Position numbers and translations under genes: made by a program. DNA of 64,000 nucleotides from Tupaia tana (lineage: Eukaryota > Chordata > Mammalia > Scandentia > Tupaiidae), in NCBI GenBank assembly GCA_026018925.1, contig JAKSZU010000029.1, positions 9,771,378 to 9,835,377 of the forward strand, given 5' to 3'. The notes below the pieces were generated by a model that did no database searches, had not been told where the DNA came from, and saw only the letters and a program-made list of their open reading frames with translations. Below, piece after piece: positions 12,533 through 23,569 of this stretch. How positions within the stretch are numbered: position 1 is the first letter of the stretch; every line of letters starts with the position of its first letter.

Positions 12533-12771
12533 ATGGGCCAGCAGGTGGAGTGTTGGTTAAGGCAATTGGATTCCATATGGGTAACTTCACAGCTCCAGTC
12601 CTGAACCCAGTGGCATGAAAAACACTCCAGGTGTGCGTGCCCAAAGTCCCAAGAGGAGAATGGAGAAAGGACTGTGGTGTGGTCATTCCTTGAGGAATTC
12701 TTACTTTTCCTCTCTCTATATATCTCAGTCTCTCTCAAGTGAGCACACATGTCCTATAGCAAAAAACTAAA
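12533..12771 (+). mobile_element. old long tRNA-SINE
   Basis: Diverged plus copy: head 'gggccagcaggtggagtg', body with 'gagaatggagaaaggactgtgg', end 'cctatagcaaaaaac'. Confidence 0.8.
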
Positions 12772-13429
12772 ACAGTCAGTCCTCCAACAATTGATTGTTT
12801 CTAGAATCCTAAGACTGACAATGTGCCATTCCCTATATGTTTGTTTGTTTGTTTTCTCCTCCATGAACAGAGAGGTGGTAGGAAATGTGGACAAAGACCA
12901 TTGAAGATGTGGGGAAGTGCAGGTGTGTGTATTCTAGATCATGGAATGAAGGGTATTTCTTAGAAATGCATTTTGTATCTCTTTCCTCCCAATTTCCACT
13001 CTGCTTTGGATGAAATAAAGCAAAATGATAAGGACGTGGAAGAATGGCTTGAAGAAATACTCATCTTGGAGGTTAAGTAAGCAGGGGGGCTGGCTGGAGA
13101 TAGGACAGATGATGCAAGAACTGACCCCTCCTTTCAGTTCAGTTGTTTTTATTTACAACCCAAAACATTGATTCTAACACTGAAGTTTATCGAAGGCTAA
13201 TGAGAAAAGGTAAGGAATAAAGGGTGTCTATTACGGACCTGAGAGAACATATGCTATGTGTTTTAATATGTGCATTACACGGGAGAGTGTCTAAAACATT
13301 TCTACAACCCTAAGGGAAATTTGGCTCAATATTTTGGAAACAAATGGGATAAATGTGTTGTGTGAGAGAGGATTGTTTCTCTGTATCCATTATTTATATA
13401 TTAATGAATCCCACACAAAATAGAGATCA
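12772..13429. other. non-coding, no recognised feature
   Basis: AT-rich DNA with a short (GTTT)n run near 12,839. No gene or known repeat recognised. Confidence 0.4.
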
Positions 13430-13620
13430 ATTCGCTGAGGTCCTGCCAGGTCTAGAGTAGTACACTGGGTAACAGTGTACACCAGAATGGCTAACGAAAA
13501 AAAGTGTTGACAATGACAGAGATTAATTAGAAATCTTACACACTGATGATGAGAGGACATTATAGTGTAAATACATTAGGTTGGAAAAATCTGGGCCACA
13601 TCTTCAAAATTAACCATACA
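13430..13620 (+). mobile_element. possible old L1 ORF2 fragment
   Basis: The order 'acaccagaatggctaac', 'gtgttgacaatgacag', 'cacactgatgatgagagg' matches the part of L1 ORF2 that follows the 'caatgagatacca' segment. Strongly diverged. Confidence 0.4.
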
Positions 13621-13621
13621 A

Positions 13622-13800
13622 AGCTCCATAGCATAGATGTTAAGCCTTGTACAGAATGAATTGGATTCCACATAGTCAATCACAATGTACATACTGGTCG
13701 ATTACTTAGAAACATGTTGTCACATGTGCATGCATGCCCCAAACGTGAAATAGATTAAAAAAATGGAGAAAAAAAATTATGACATGACCATTTTTGATGC
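13622..13800 (+). mobile_element. degenerate long tRNA-SINE, truncated by insertion
   Basis: A weak plus-strand head ('gcatagatgttaagcc') and body ('gtgcatgcatgcccca', 'gacatgaccat') are visible. It is cut by the younger SINE that starts at 13,812. Confidence 0.5.
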
Positions 13801-13811
13801 TTTCTCTTTTT

Positions 13812-14089
13812 TTTTTTTTCTTTTCTTTCTTTTTTTTTTTTGGAGAGGTTTTTGCTATAGGGCGCATGTGCTCGCCAGACAGACAGAGAGAGAGAGATAG
13901 AAAGTGAGAAAACACCCCCCAGAGGAGATGACCATGCCGCAATCCCTTCTCCTCCATTCTCCTCTCGGGATCTTGGGCACGCACGCACACACGCCCGGCG
14001 AGAGTTTAAGCCACCGGGTCTGGGACTCAAACCGCGGTCGGCTACATGAGAGTCCAGAGACATAGTCATTACGCTAACTGCTGGTCCCA
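13812..14089 (-). mobile_element. young long tRNA-SINE
   Basis: Complete reverse copy with an interrupted T tail, bounded by a 15-bp duplication 'atgctttctcttttt' (13,797-13,811 and 14,090-14,104). The body is close to the consensus. Confidence 0.92.
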
Positions 14090-14169
14090 ATGCTTTCTCT
14101 TTTTAGTGAGCTCACATTTACGTGAAAAATTTTGAAAATTAAGCAATTAAAAAAATACATTTTATTGCT

Positions 14170-14171
<2 letters not shown>

Positions 14172-14220
<49 letters not shown>

Positions 14221-14453
14221 ATAAGGCATGGGCCCTCGCCAGAAAAGACAGAGACAGAGAGAGAGAAAGCGAGAAATCACCTCCCATGGGGGATGGCCAC
14301 ACCACAATCCTTTCTCCTCCATTCTCCTCTTGGGATCTTGGGCATGCACACACACACACACCTGGCGTGAGTTTAAGTCACCAGGTCCAGGACTCAAACA
14401 GTGGTCGACTACATGGGAGTCCAGCAACATATCCATTACGCTAACTGCCGGTC
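14172..14453 (-). mobile_element. long tRNA-SINE with 46-nt T tract
   Basis: Reverse copy whose A tail appears as 46 uninterrupted T at 14,172-14,217. The reversed head ends 'ctaactgccggtccc'. A short flank match 'ttattg' is the likely target duplication. Confidence 0.88.
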
Positions 14454-14524
14454 CCTTATTGAATATTTTTAAAATACAGTTTTGGGGACATTTCTAAATA
14501 AATTCTACTATAATAATAAACTGT

Positions 14525-14738
14525 GAGGCCAACAGGTGGCATGGTGGTTAAGGGTCCTGGACTCCCAAATGTCTGATCGTGGTTCAAGTCCTGAACCTGT
14601 CATCTTGCTTTTTCCATTTCCCTCTCTCTTTTTATCTCACTGTCTCTCTCTCTCTGACTTTGCCCCTCTCTGGTAAAATAAATAGATAGATAGATAGACA
14701 GATAGCTGGACAGGTAGAAATAAATAATTCTTAAAAAA
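14525..14738 (+). mobile_element. short tRNA-SINE variant with GATA repeat
   Basis: Head 'gaggccaacaggtggcatgg', B-box-like 'ggttcaagtcc', pyrimidine-rich tail, then (GATA)n/(GACA)n at about 14,681-14,705 and 'aataaataattctta'. Confidence 0.85.
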
Positions 14739-14993
14739 TTAATGAATTGATACTTGGAACCAAGAAAACAATATTCATTTCCAAATCTAAAGCACTATCC
14801 TTTGTTTTGAGTGAGTTCATATTAATCCATGGTATTTTCAAATATTGTTACATGTAACAACTTATTTATATATGCTATTTTTTAAAGAATTATTTTATTT
14901 AACTTTATTTATTTATTTATTTTAATTTGACCAGATGGACAGAGTGAGAGAGAGACAGAGAGAAAAAGGGAAAGTGAAAAAGCAAGCCACAGG
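14739..14993 (-). mobile_element. AT-rich flank and truncated short SINE
   Basis: 14,739-14,880 is AT-rich with nothing recognised. From about 14,885 a reverse short SINE tail reads 'aagaattattttatttaac', then 'tttgaccagatggacagagtgag'. It is cut where the next SINE begins at 14,994. Confidence 0.55.
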
Positions 14994-15147
14994 ACCAGCA
15001 GTTGGAGTAATGGCTATGTCGATGGACTCCCATGTAGTTGACCGCAGTTTGAGTCCCAGACTTGGTGGCTTAAACTCATGCCAGGCATGTGTGCATGCAT
15101 GCCCAAGATCCCAAGAGGAGAAGGGTGAAGGAATTGCATCGTGACCA
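14994..15147 (+). mobile_element. 5' part of a long tRNA-SINE
   Basis: Plus-strand head 'ggaccagcagttggagtaatgg' (paraphrased) with 'gccaagcatgtgtgcatgcatg' type body, ending abruptly after 'gcatcgtgaccatcc'. The 3' half and tail are missing. Confidence 0.75.
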
Positions 15148-15149
15148 TC

Positions 15150-15350
15150 CATCCTTTTTTTAGTTATTTAATTTTATTTAATATTATCATTATTTAATTT
15201 GCAACTTGGCACATGTGCTCACAGAGAGTGACAGAGAGAGAGGGGAAGAGATGGAAAGTGACAAAGCAGGCCTTCAGGTGTAAGACTCAAACCATGGTCA
15301 ATCACAAAAGAACCGAGTGCCTCAACTACCATGCCACCTGCTGGCCTGCA
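15150..15350 (-). mobile_element. short tRNA-SINE variant
   Basis: Reverse copy: AT-rich tail, 'ttgcaacttggcacatgtgctc', purine-rich middle, and reversed head 'ctaccatgccacctgctggcc'-like. Confidence 0.7.
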
Positions 15351-15538
15351 ATATGCTCCCCCCAACTCTTCTGAACATGTTATCCTCTCCAATATCAGCT
15401 TATTAAAAAAGATAATTATAAAATATTTAAGGTACCATGTTGACATTTAACTCATCATGATTTATTTCCTCACAATAAAATAAATTTTAGAAATAAATAA
15501 AAAATATGGGCTTGCTCTAAGTGGTACCTTATATTGTT

Positions 15539-15806
15539 TTTGTTTTTTTTTTTTTTTTGAGAGGTTTTTTGCTATAGGGCGCGTGCGCTCGCCAGACAGA
15601 GAGAGACATAGAGACAGAAAGCGAGAAATCACCCCCCGGGGGGATGGTCACGCCACAATCCCTTCTCCTCTATTCTCCTCCTGGGATCTTGGGCACGCAC
15701 GCACACGTGCCCGGCGTGAGTTGTAAGCCACCGGGTCCGAGACGCGAACCGCGGTCGACTACATGGGAGTCCAGCGACATAGCCATTACGCTAACTGCTG
15801 GTTCCC
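15539..15806 (-). mobile_element. young long tRNA-SINE, 'GGAACC' subfamily
   Basis: Reverse copy with the variant head seen on the minus strand as 'gggaaccagcagttagcg' and a 'cttacaactc' segment. Flanked by a perfect 16-bp duplication 'ggtaccttatattgtt' (15,523-15,538 and 15,807-15,822). Confidence 0.93.
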
Positions 15807-15822
15807 GGTACCTTATATTGTT

Positions 15823-17282
15823 ATTGAAGCAGTTGGAGTTAGGTCTCAGTGACCACACCAACATTCAGATGCTTGCTGCTGAAGAACCAACACTTGAGAG
15901 ACAAGTGTTGATGAAAAGGAAAGGTAGTTTTATTCAGGAAACTTTGACCGGAAAAGATGGTAAACTAATGCTCAAAAGACATCTTTCAGGAAAATCAATC
16001 TGGCTGATGAGAAACACGTACTGTGGCATCTCTGAAAAGAAACGTCATCAAATAAATGCCAACACTTCTAGCACTGGAGTGATACAAGACTGACAAACTG
16101 CAAGAAACAGACTGGAAGCTCCTATTGTACGGAATCTCAGCTTAAGAGACATAAAGAATGAGTAAATTATCTGAACTTGGAGATGCTCCAGAGCCCTATG
16201 CACGACAGAGGAGAAGGTGAGAGGAACTATCCTCCAAAACTACATATTTCATACACCAACCTCAGACCCCAGCACTCTTCAACTGCATAATAAAACTGGC
16301 AAGGAGGTAACACTCATTATAGAAAAGTAAAGTTATTGCACTTCAGTGTAAACATTAAATTTTCTTCACCACCCTGCCCTAAGAGTTTGGCACTGTCTTG
16401 AAAGAGAATCAGGTGATAGAGCATAGAATATGACTAGGACCAATCTTACATCTCCACAGTTCTATGGCTTGAAAGAGACAATACAGAGGAGAGGAATCCT
16501 CTGTTATTGGGAGAAATGAGGGGAACACCACCAATGACTGAAAACTACCAGCTCCTTTGGACAATGCAGACCAAGAGCCTTGTGTATTCCCACCCCCACT
16601 CCCAGTACGTGTGAAAGTACCAACCCCATCAAAGACAGAAATCTAGATATTTCCTCCAACTAGCTGGCAGGCCTACACTCTCCCTCTTTTCAGACTGAAG
16701 CCTCAGGGAATGACTGTTTTTCCCCTCTAAAGTCACCTGCAGTACAGCCCTTCAGAATATCCCTGAACTGTTAAGTGTAGGAACATCGGAGAGAAAGGTA
16801 TCTGAGAAATGGGCACCAAGGGTTGCCATCTCAGTTACAGGGAATATGACAAGGCACTGCCCCAGCAAATCCATAATCCTGGAGAACATTATCTAGTCAC
16901 CTGGCTGCTATCATGAGTTTGCTTGGATCTTATCAAACACTGGCTGATGCCAGGCATCCTAGGTCAGCCATGCTGACCCCACTTGATCCCCTGAGACTCA
17001 AAAAATTCTGTTCCTCAGGAGGTTACCTTATCAGGACCACATGCAAGTTTTGCAGAACCCCTATCCCACGGGCTTTACTGACTACACATCCATGCTCAAA
17101 TTGACCCCACCAAATTCAATTTGCTTCTGGCTCCTCCTAACACCCTCACCAAGAATTCTGAATTTTGTGGGTCACCTGAGCCCTCCTAGGTCAGCAACTT
17201 AGGCTTTGCTTGGACCCACAAGACTTGTCTCACCTCCGATGCTTGTGGGCTATTTCCCCTGAACACTGTTCAGGCTTAGTTG
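15823..17282. other. non-coding, no recognised gene
   Basis: No gene recognised. Open frames running into 15,644-16,093 and 16,913-17,104 lack domains, and the first is largely SINE. From about 16,560 the sequence is C/T-rich. Confidence 0.4.
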
Positions 17283-17296
17283 GCCCCATTGGCCTT

Positions 17297-17570
17297 TTTT
17301 TTTTTTTCTTTTTCTTTTTTTGGAGAGGTTTTTGCTATAGGGCGCGTGCGCTCGCCAGAGAGAGAGAGAGAGACACAGAGATAGAAAGCAGGAAATCACC
17401 CCCCAGGGGGGGATGGCCACGCAATCCCTTCTCCTCCATTCTCCTCTCGGGATCTTGGGCACGCATGCACACGCGCCCGGCATGAGTTTAAGCCGCCGGG
17501 TCCGGGACTCGAACCGCAGTCGACTACGTGGGAGTCCAGCGACATAGCCATTACGCTAACTGCTGGTCCC
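17297..17570 (-). mobile_element. young long tRNA-SINE
   Basis: Near-consensus reverse copy bounded by the perfect 14-bp duplication 'gccccattggcctt' (17,283-17,296 and 17,571-17,584). Confidence 0.93.
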
Positions 17571-17584
17571 GCCCCATTGGCCTT

Positions 17585-18050
17585 TGAGCATTGCAAAGCA
17601 CCTCAACTAACCCTGTTCCACTTAGGGCCTTATGTTCTGCCTTCCTTCTGCTTAGCCCTGTCCACATCCTGGCATAGCAGGCTTCCCCACTCAAGCCCAA
17701 ATGAGCTGTACTGGTCTCAAGGGGAGCTTAACCTAAAGCCTGGTTATGGTACACTTGGAAGCCATTCTGTGCTGCTAACCTCTGGGCTTTATAAACTTTC
17801 CTGCCCACACCTTACTGGGTCCCCACTGGCCTCATCTTAGGGTCTCACAAGGCGGCTTTTCTGGACATGCTCAGCCCTGCTTGGCCTACCCACCTTTGTA
17901 CCTCACTGGATCACCACTCCTGGTACCACATGAGTCCTATTTTTCCACTTCTGTCCTTATCCCCCAGAATCCTATAGAAACCATGTCCAAGACTTGCTCA
18001 CTCCATACAATATGGAGGACCTGGCCTAGTTTCCACTTCCTCTAACAGTA
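17585..18050. other. non-coding flank of the provirus
   Basis: C/T-rich non-coding sequence continuous with 16.6-17.28 kb. No gene recognised. Confidence 0.4.
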
Positions 18051-18054
18051 CATA

Positions 18055-18569
18055 TGTTAGGCCGACCGGCGCTATGCTGGACCACCTAAAGTCCGGTCAG
18101 TTCACGACAGCCCCAAACAAACACAACAGTCAGTTCTTGATGCAAAGCACAAGAGGTTTTATTACTGGCATGCCAGGGCCTCACTCACAGTCTTGTCAGA
18201 CTTGCGAGCAGAAGCCCCCAGCAAGGGAGCCTTTGGCATTATATAGCAAGGGAAAGGGGGGGTTTGAGGGGTCTGGAATGAGGAAGTTAGATGAGGGGCT
18301 TTTTACAGTTTGGGTTGCAGCAGCCTTGAAACTGCTAACCGCTTACAAAAAACATTTTATAAAACCACCTTCAAGATCATTTTGCAAACCGCTCATAAGA
18401 ACATTTTGCAGAGGTGGCAACAAAGTCAGCTCAGGGAGGAAGGGTATCCGGTAGGGGGTTTTGGGTTGTTTACCATAAGAATTGCTCAAGCTTTTGTACA
18501 GAAGCAGAAAAAACAAAAAGTTAAGTTTTAACAGAGTACAAATGAGATGGCGGATTTTTTATTCTGACA
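18055..18569 (-). repeat. 3' LTR of the provirus
   Basis: In transcription direction it runs TGTCAGAATA... to ...GGCCTAACA. It contains a TATA-like 'tatataa' (about 18,240), an AATAAA polyadenylation signal (about 18,158-18,163) and the U3 that follows the polypurine tract. Open frames inside the LTR are not genes. Confidence 0.95.
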
Positions 18570-18582
18570 TTCCCCCATTTTC
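18570..18582 (-). other. polypurine tract
   Basis: On the minus strand 'AAAATGGGGGAA' abuts the TG of the 3' LTR. This is the expected plus-strand DNA primer site of a gammaretrovirus. Confidence 0.9.
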
Positions 18583-18610
18583 TGTTTTGAAAGGATTTTA
18601 ATCATAAAAT

Positions 18611-19746
18611 CTAAGTATTAAAACATGTCTTTTGTTGCTGCAGGGCTTGATATTGTTGCCAAAGCATGAGAACGTGAACAGCACTAACATGTTCGCTGAT
18701 GAAAGAAACTAAACGGTTTAAGATGCAGGGCCCAAGGGTCAGGATAAGGAGGAGTATTATTAAGGGGCCAAGCAACGTAGAAACTAGGGTGGTTAACCAA
18801 GGGGAGCGGTTATACTAGTTTTCAAACTATCCTTGTTGAGACTCTCGGTCTTTGTGTCTGGAGTCTAGCCGTTCCCTGAGCTTAGACATCGAGTCCAGTA
18901 CAAACCCAGAGTGGTCAGCATAGAAACAGCATTGTTTATTTAAAGCAGCACATAAGCCTCCTTCTTTTAGAAATAAGAGATCTAGGCCCCACCTATTTTG
19001 CAAAACTACCTCAGAAAGAGAGGTTAGAGATTCTTGGAGTTTAGTAATAGAGCCTTCTATGGCCTGTAAGTCATTATCTATGGCTCGTTGAAGGCTGTCT
19101 AAATACTGGGGAGTCTGGATAAGGGCAGCCGTACCTGTACCAATCCCAGCAGAATCTCCCATACCCAATAAGATTGTCAAGGTTACAGAAATAGGTTCCC
19201 TTTTTTGTCTATAATGGGCATGGTCAAATTGAGTTTTAAAGCTGTCTGAGGCATAGTAGAGGATTTGTGGGAGGATCTGCACTAGAACACAGTAGTCAGT
19301 TTCAGGATTAAACACCGAAGTATGTATGCAAGGGGTTAAACCAGTGTTATAAGCCCACCAACGTCCGGAAGGAGGAACTAAATAAGTATCTGTAGGGTGT
19401 TTAACAGAAGCAGTTATATTACATAAGTACAACTGATCCGTGGGCACCTTGCCAAGGCAGGTGCCTTGTCCAGAGACCGAGGTCAAGGTAAGAGTAGTGT
19501 TCCAGCTACAGAGGTGGGAGGAAGGTAAAGTAATATAAGGAGGACTTGAAGCTAAGCATAGTTAATTTAGGGCTGGAGGAATTTAGGGCTGAAAAGGCTC
19601 CTCGCACTAAGTCAGAGTCTCTGTCTGGTGCCTAAGGGGGCTGTCCGGGTAGTTATGTTAATAACATGGTTATTGCCCACCCGGGGAATTACCCAAGAGA
19701 GGTCCCGGGGCTGGTGGGGGTTAACAGTACTTATCAGAGGCAGCAT
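18611..19746 (-). pseudogene. env: env remnant: signal/SU start, SU C-terminus and TM
   Basis: An ATG at 19,746 overlaps the end of pol, as is usual, but this frame stops after 44 codons at 19,614. Most of the surface subunit is absent. From 19,486 a 219-codon open frame gives the SU C-terminus, a basic RQKR furin-type cleavage site, a fusion-peptide-like hydrophobic stretch, a heptad region, and the conserved immunosuppressive-domain-like segment with its following CX6CC motif (residues about 170-192). Two in-frame TAG stops (18,829-18,827 and 18,817-18,815) precede sequence still coding a hydrophobic anchor and cytoplasmic tail, ending at 18,611. As it stands, no membrane-anchored envelope is encoded. 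Confidence 0.9.
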
Positions 19747-21480
19747 CGCCAGCAGAAGGAACAGGATGTTCCTGGCGAATGTGGAGTTTGAGGGTTTTTT
19801 TTAGTTTTTCCAGCTTCCAGGTGGCATCCAATGGTGGTGCCAGCTTAACATGAGATGCATGGATCCAGGAGGCGACGCCATCAACTTTTATTGCTGTAGG
19901 GGTGGTCAGCAACACCAGGTAGGGTCCTTTCCATCGAGGCTCTAGGTTTGCCACACGATGTCGTCGGATGTACACCAAGTCTCTAACCTGGAATCAGTGA
20001 GGCACTTGAGTTTCTAGGCCTCGGCGAGTTGACTCCAGATCTCCTTTTGCACTGTTTTAAGGGCCTTTAGCCTGGTGTAGAGGGATTGAGAAAGGTGAGA
20101 ACTAGAGAGAGGAAAATTCATAGCCGTAAGTGGGGGCGGGGCCCCGTACAGAATTTCAAAAGGAGTTAGGTTACAAGGTCCAGGAGTGTTCCATACATGG
20201 AACAGGGCGAAGGGAAGGAGGACTGTCCAGTCTTTTATGCCAGTCTCTAAGGTCAATTTAGTCATGGCCTCTTTTAAGGTTCTATTTATACGTTCTACCT
20301 GTCCTGAACTTTGGGGTCTATATGTACAGTGTAATTTCCAATTGGACCCCAGGATCCTGGCCAGTCCCTGACTGATCTGGGCAATGAAGGCAGGGCCATT
20401 GTCAGATCTGATAGCGAGGGGCACCCCAAATCTTGGGAAAATTTCTTCCAGAATTATTTTAGCAACAATTTGAGCAGTTTTCTTTTTTGTGGGGAAAACT
20501 TCAACCCATCCTGAAAAGGTATTAATCAGTACTAGCAGATATTTAAGGCCATATTTGCCTGGTCTTATCTCAGTAAAGTCTATTTTTCAGTAGCTTCCTG
20601 GGCGATCCCTTCGGAGCCATTTTCCTGGTGGCATTTTATTTGGGCAGGCATTAACCAATTGGCAAGGTTTACAGTCTTTTATTGTAAAAGTTCTGACTGG
20701 ATTTTCTTCATCTAGGACTGTTGTTGATTGGACCTGCAATATGTTAAGTCCTTGGGTGGCTCGCTTAGCTGCCTGGTCAGCTCGCCGGTTCCCTTCTGTC
20801 ACCTGGTTGTTCCCCTTTTGATGTCCTGGACAGTGGATAATGGCCACTCGTTTGGGGAGATGCACAGCTTTTATCAGGTTTAAAATTTGTTTTTTGTATT
20901 TTATGTCCTTGCCTGCCGAGGTTAATAAGCCCCTGTGGCTATAGATAGCCCCATGAATGTGTGTGGTAGCGAAAGTGTACCGACTGTCTGTGTAAATATT
21001 GATAGTCCTTCCCTCAGCTAGGCGTAGGGCTTGCGTTAAGGCTATAAGTTCAGCCTTTTGAGCAGAAGTTCCCTCAGGTAAATTGCTTACCCAGATGATT
21101 TGTTCATCATCCATTACCACCGCCCCAGCCACCCTTTTACCTTCCATGAGGTAGTTGCTCCCATCCGTGAACCAAGTTAATTGGGCATCCGGCAAGGGTT
21201 GGTCCTGAAGGTCTCGTCGAATTCCAGTCTCTTCCGCTAGGATTTCTCGGCAGGTATGGATGACTGTTTCTTGAGCCGAAGTGTCGGGCAGCAGTGTGGC
21301 AGGGTTAAGAATGGCCGGCGGTCCAAACTGGACTCTGTCCTTGTTTAATAAAAGGCTCTGGTAGTGGGTCATGCGAGCGTTAGATAGCCACCGGTCAGGA
21401 GGTTGTCAAACTATGCTTTCCAGAGCATGGGGTGCAACGATTAGTAACTTTTGCCCCATAGTTAACTTATAAGAGTCCTT
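19721..21480 (-). pseudogene. pol: pol remnant: connection, RNase H, integrase
   Basis: Three open segments are present. 21,372-20,587 covers the RT connection and an RNase H domain with its four acidic residues (D in FTDGS, E in KAELIAL, D in YTDSRY, D in NRRADQAA), then a short C..C remnant of the integrase zinc finger. After a stop, the integrase core continues: D in 'IDFTE' near 20,575, D in SDNGPAF near 20,400, E in QVERINR near 20,285. The frame 19,978-19,721 is the integrase C-terminal domain, ending inside the env start. The protease, the RT fingers/palm with the YXDD motif, and the HH half of the zinc finger are missing. Confidence 0.92.
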
Positions 21481-21489
21481 TACCTTTCC

Positions 21490-22647
21490 TTAACTACAAT
21501 GGCCAGGATCCGAGCTAGGTTTTTCTCTTGTTTCTTCCCTCTCTTTTTCTTTCCTTTTTTTTTTTTTTTTTTTCTCTTCTGTCTCCCTTTTATGATATAC
21601 CTTTTTTGTCTCTTTAACTAAGTTTTGCAAAGAGAAATCTTGTAATCCTTCTAACCTTTGGAGTTTTTTCTTCAATATCAGGTGCTGATTGACCAATGAA
21701 GGCCATAGCCATTGAGGCCCGTTGTCCCTCTGAAATAGGGTCAAACGGGGTAAACCTTTTAAATGCCTCCATGAGGCACTCAAGAAACACTGAAGGGGGC
21801 TCAGTGGCTCCTTGCATAATTTCTTTTACCTTTGCCAAATTGGTGGGATGCCTTGCGGCCCCATGGAGGCCAGCCACTAGAGCCTGGCAATAGACTGTCA
21901 GTCGCTCCCTACCTTTTGCCGTATTGAAGTCCCAGTCAGGTCGGGAAAGAGGAAAAGCAGCCTCAATAAGGTTAGGGAGCTGAGTGGGCCGCCCATCAGG
22001 TCCGGGGATGCTTTTTCTGGCTTTTAACAGGATTGTCTCCCTTTCTTCTGTAGTAAAGAGGGTCTGCAGGAGCTGTTGGCAGTCGTTCCATGTTGGCTGG
22101 TGAGAGAACATCAAGGACTCCACTAGGCCGGTTAGGCGCTGGGGGTCCTCGGAGAAAGGGGGGTGATTAGTTTTCCAATTATAAAGATCAGTAGAGGAAA
22201 AGGGCCAGTATTGGAGTGGCTGCAAAGGGGGCAGCCCTTTTTTGGTAACTGGCGGTGGGGGCCCATAGGCTCATAGGGGCAGGGCCACAGTGGTGTATTA
22301 AAACCTGAGAGGGGGTTGGGCGGTCAGGGTGATGTCTGGGAATCCAGGGCCAAACCCGAGAGGGGGGGGGGGGTTTGTATCAGGTTTTGCCAGGTGACGA
22401 TGTACGGCTGTTGGTCTGGATGACTTCTTGGTCCCTTCTGAAAAACAATATCTTTAACAGCAAGAACAGTTTTGAGATCAAATGTACCCTCAGGTGGCCA
22501 TCCGACATTGAAAGTGGGTCATTCAGATGTACAAAACGTTTGTCAAGGACCCTTTCTAATTTCTACAGATAGGTCGCGACCTCTTTCCTTTACTTCAGTC
22601 TAATGTCCAAGAGTCAAATTCAGAGGAGTCATTACAGTCTGTCCCAT
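21490..22647 (-). pseudogene. gag: gag remnant: matrix, p12-like, capsid
   Basis: The start codon at 22,647-22,645 opens with MGQTV, a myristoylation-type gammaretroviral matrix start, but meets a stop at codon 16. Matrix sequence continues in other frames, including a GWP-containing segment and a proline-rich run near 22,360 (a C homopolymer of 9-10). The capsid domain lies in the open frame 22,225-21,614 and has a major homology region around residues 140-165. A charged lysine/glutamate tail at 21,600-21,500 overlaps an 18-nt T tract and then joins pol directly. Nucleocapsid, protease and most RT are deleted at this junction. Confidence 0.9.
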
Positions 22648-23029
22648 CGTCAATGAGTAGGTAAAAAACACAGACAAAAGAACAAAGAACAGGACAAGAG
22701 AAACAAAAAGCAACTTACCGACCTAGGTATTCCACAATCTCAGAACAGATTCAGACGGGCGTTGGCTGTGAAGGCCTCTGCGCCCTTACCGCCCTTACCG
22801 CAGGAGACGATCAGGCATCCCTGATCCTCCCTCACCCTTGGGGCGTCCCCCAGGGCTGCAGCCTGTGGTCCTCTGGGCACGTCTGCCAACCACAGTCCAG
22901 CTATTTTACAATAGTCCGAACAGCTGCGATACCAGATACAGGCCTTTACAGGAAGACAGATAACAGAACAGCAGACAAACAAAGGTTTACCTCCAAGGCC
23001 GATGTTGTCGGAGCGGGACTGCCATAAAT
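22648..23029 (-). other. proviral leader with splice donor
   Basis: Non-coding leader between primer site and gag. A good 5' splice site reads 'cggtaagt' on the minus strand at about 22,711-22,718, upstream of gag as expected for the subgenomic env message. Open frames here are not genes. Confidence 0.6.
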
Positions 23030-23047
23030 ATCCCGGACGAGCCCCCA
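23030..23047 (-). other. primer-binding site, tRNA-Pro
   Basis: On the minus strand the 18 nt TGGGGGCTCGTCCGGGAT, three bases after the 5' LTR, match the 3' end of proline tRNA as in murine-leukaemia-type viruses. Confidence 0.93.
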
Positions 23048-23050
23048 AAA

Positions 23051-23565
23051 TGTTAGGCCGACCAGCGCTATGCTGGACCACCTAAAGTCCGGTCAGTTCA
23101 CGACAGCCCCAAACAAACACAACAGTCGGTTCTTGATGCAAAGCACAAGAGGTTTTATTACTGGCATGCCAGGGCCTCACTCACAGTCTTGTCAGACTTG
23201 TGAGCAGAAGCCCCCAGCAAGGGAGCCTTTGGCATTATATAGCAAGGGAAAGGGGGGGTTTGAGGGGTCTGAAATGAGGAAGTTAGATGAGGGGCTTTTT
23301 ACAGTTTGGGTTGCAGCAGCCTTGAAACTGCTAACCGCTTACAAAAAACATTTTATAAAACCACCTGCAAGATCATTTTGCAAACCGCTCATAAGAAAAT
23401 TTTGCAGAGGTGGCAACAAAGTCAGCTCAGGGAGGAAGAGTATCCGGTAGGGGGTTTTGGGTTGTTTACCATAAGAATTGCTCAAGCTTTTGTACAGAAG
23501 CAGAAAAAGCAAAAAGTTAAGTTTTAACAGAGTACAAACGAGATGGCGGATTTTTTATTCTAACA
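23051..23565 (-). repeat. 5' LTR of the provirus
   Basis: The same 515-bp unit as the left LTR, with about 10 substitutions and no length change. It contains the promoter elements for the provirus. Confidence 0.95.
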
Positions 23566-23569
23566 CATA

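Larger units (their letters stand above)
18055..23565 (-). mobile_element. class I (gammaretrovirus-type) endogenous provirus, internally deleted
   Basis: A 5.5-kb provirus transcribed from right to left. Two 515-bp LTRs (18,055-18,569 and 23,051-23,565) bracket a proline-tRNA primer-binding site, leader, gag, pol and env remnants, and a polypurine tract, in normal gammaretroviral order. The 4-bp duplication 'cata' (18,051-18,054 and 23,566-23,569) marks the integration. By my reading the LTRs differ at about 10 of 515 positions (about 2%), so the insertion is recent on a mammalian scale. Protease and most of the reverse transcriptase are missing, as is most of the env surface subunit. Stops and frameshifts break the rest, so this copy cannot make a complete protein set. 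No SINE has landed inside it, in keeping with its youth. Confidence 0.96.

Noticed and set aside
16913..17104. Short open frames in the C/T-rich region
   Set aside because: No domain or exon signal. Composition alone explains the lack of stops.
18074..18454. 126-codon open frame repeated at 18,074 and 23,070
   Set aside because: It lies antisense within both LTR copies and is an artefact of the LTR duplication.
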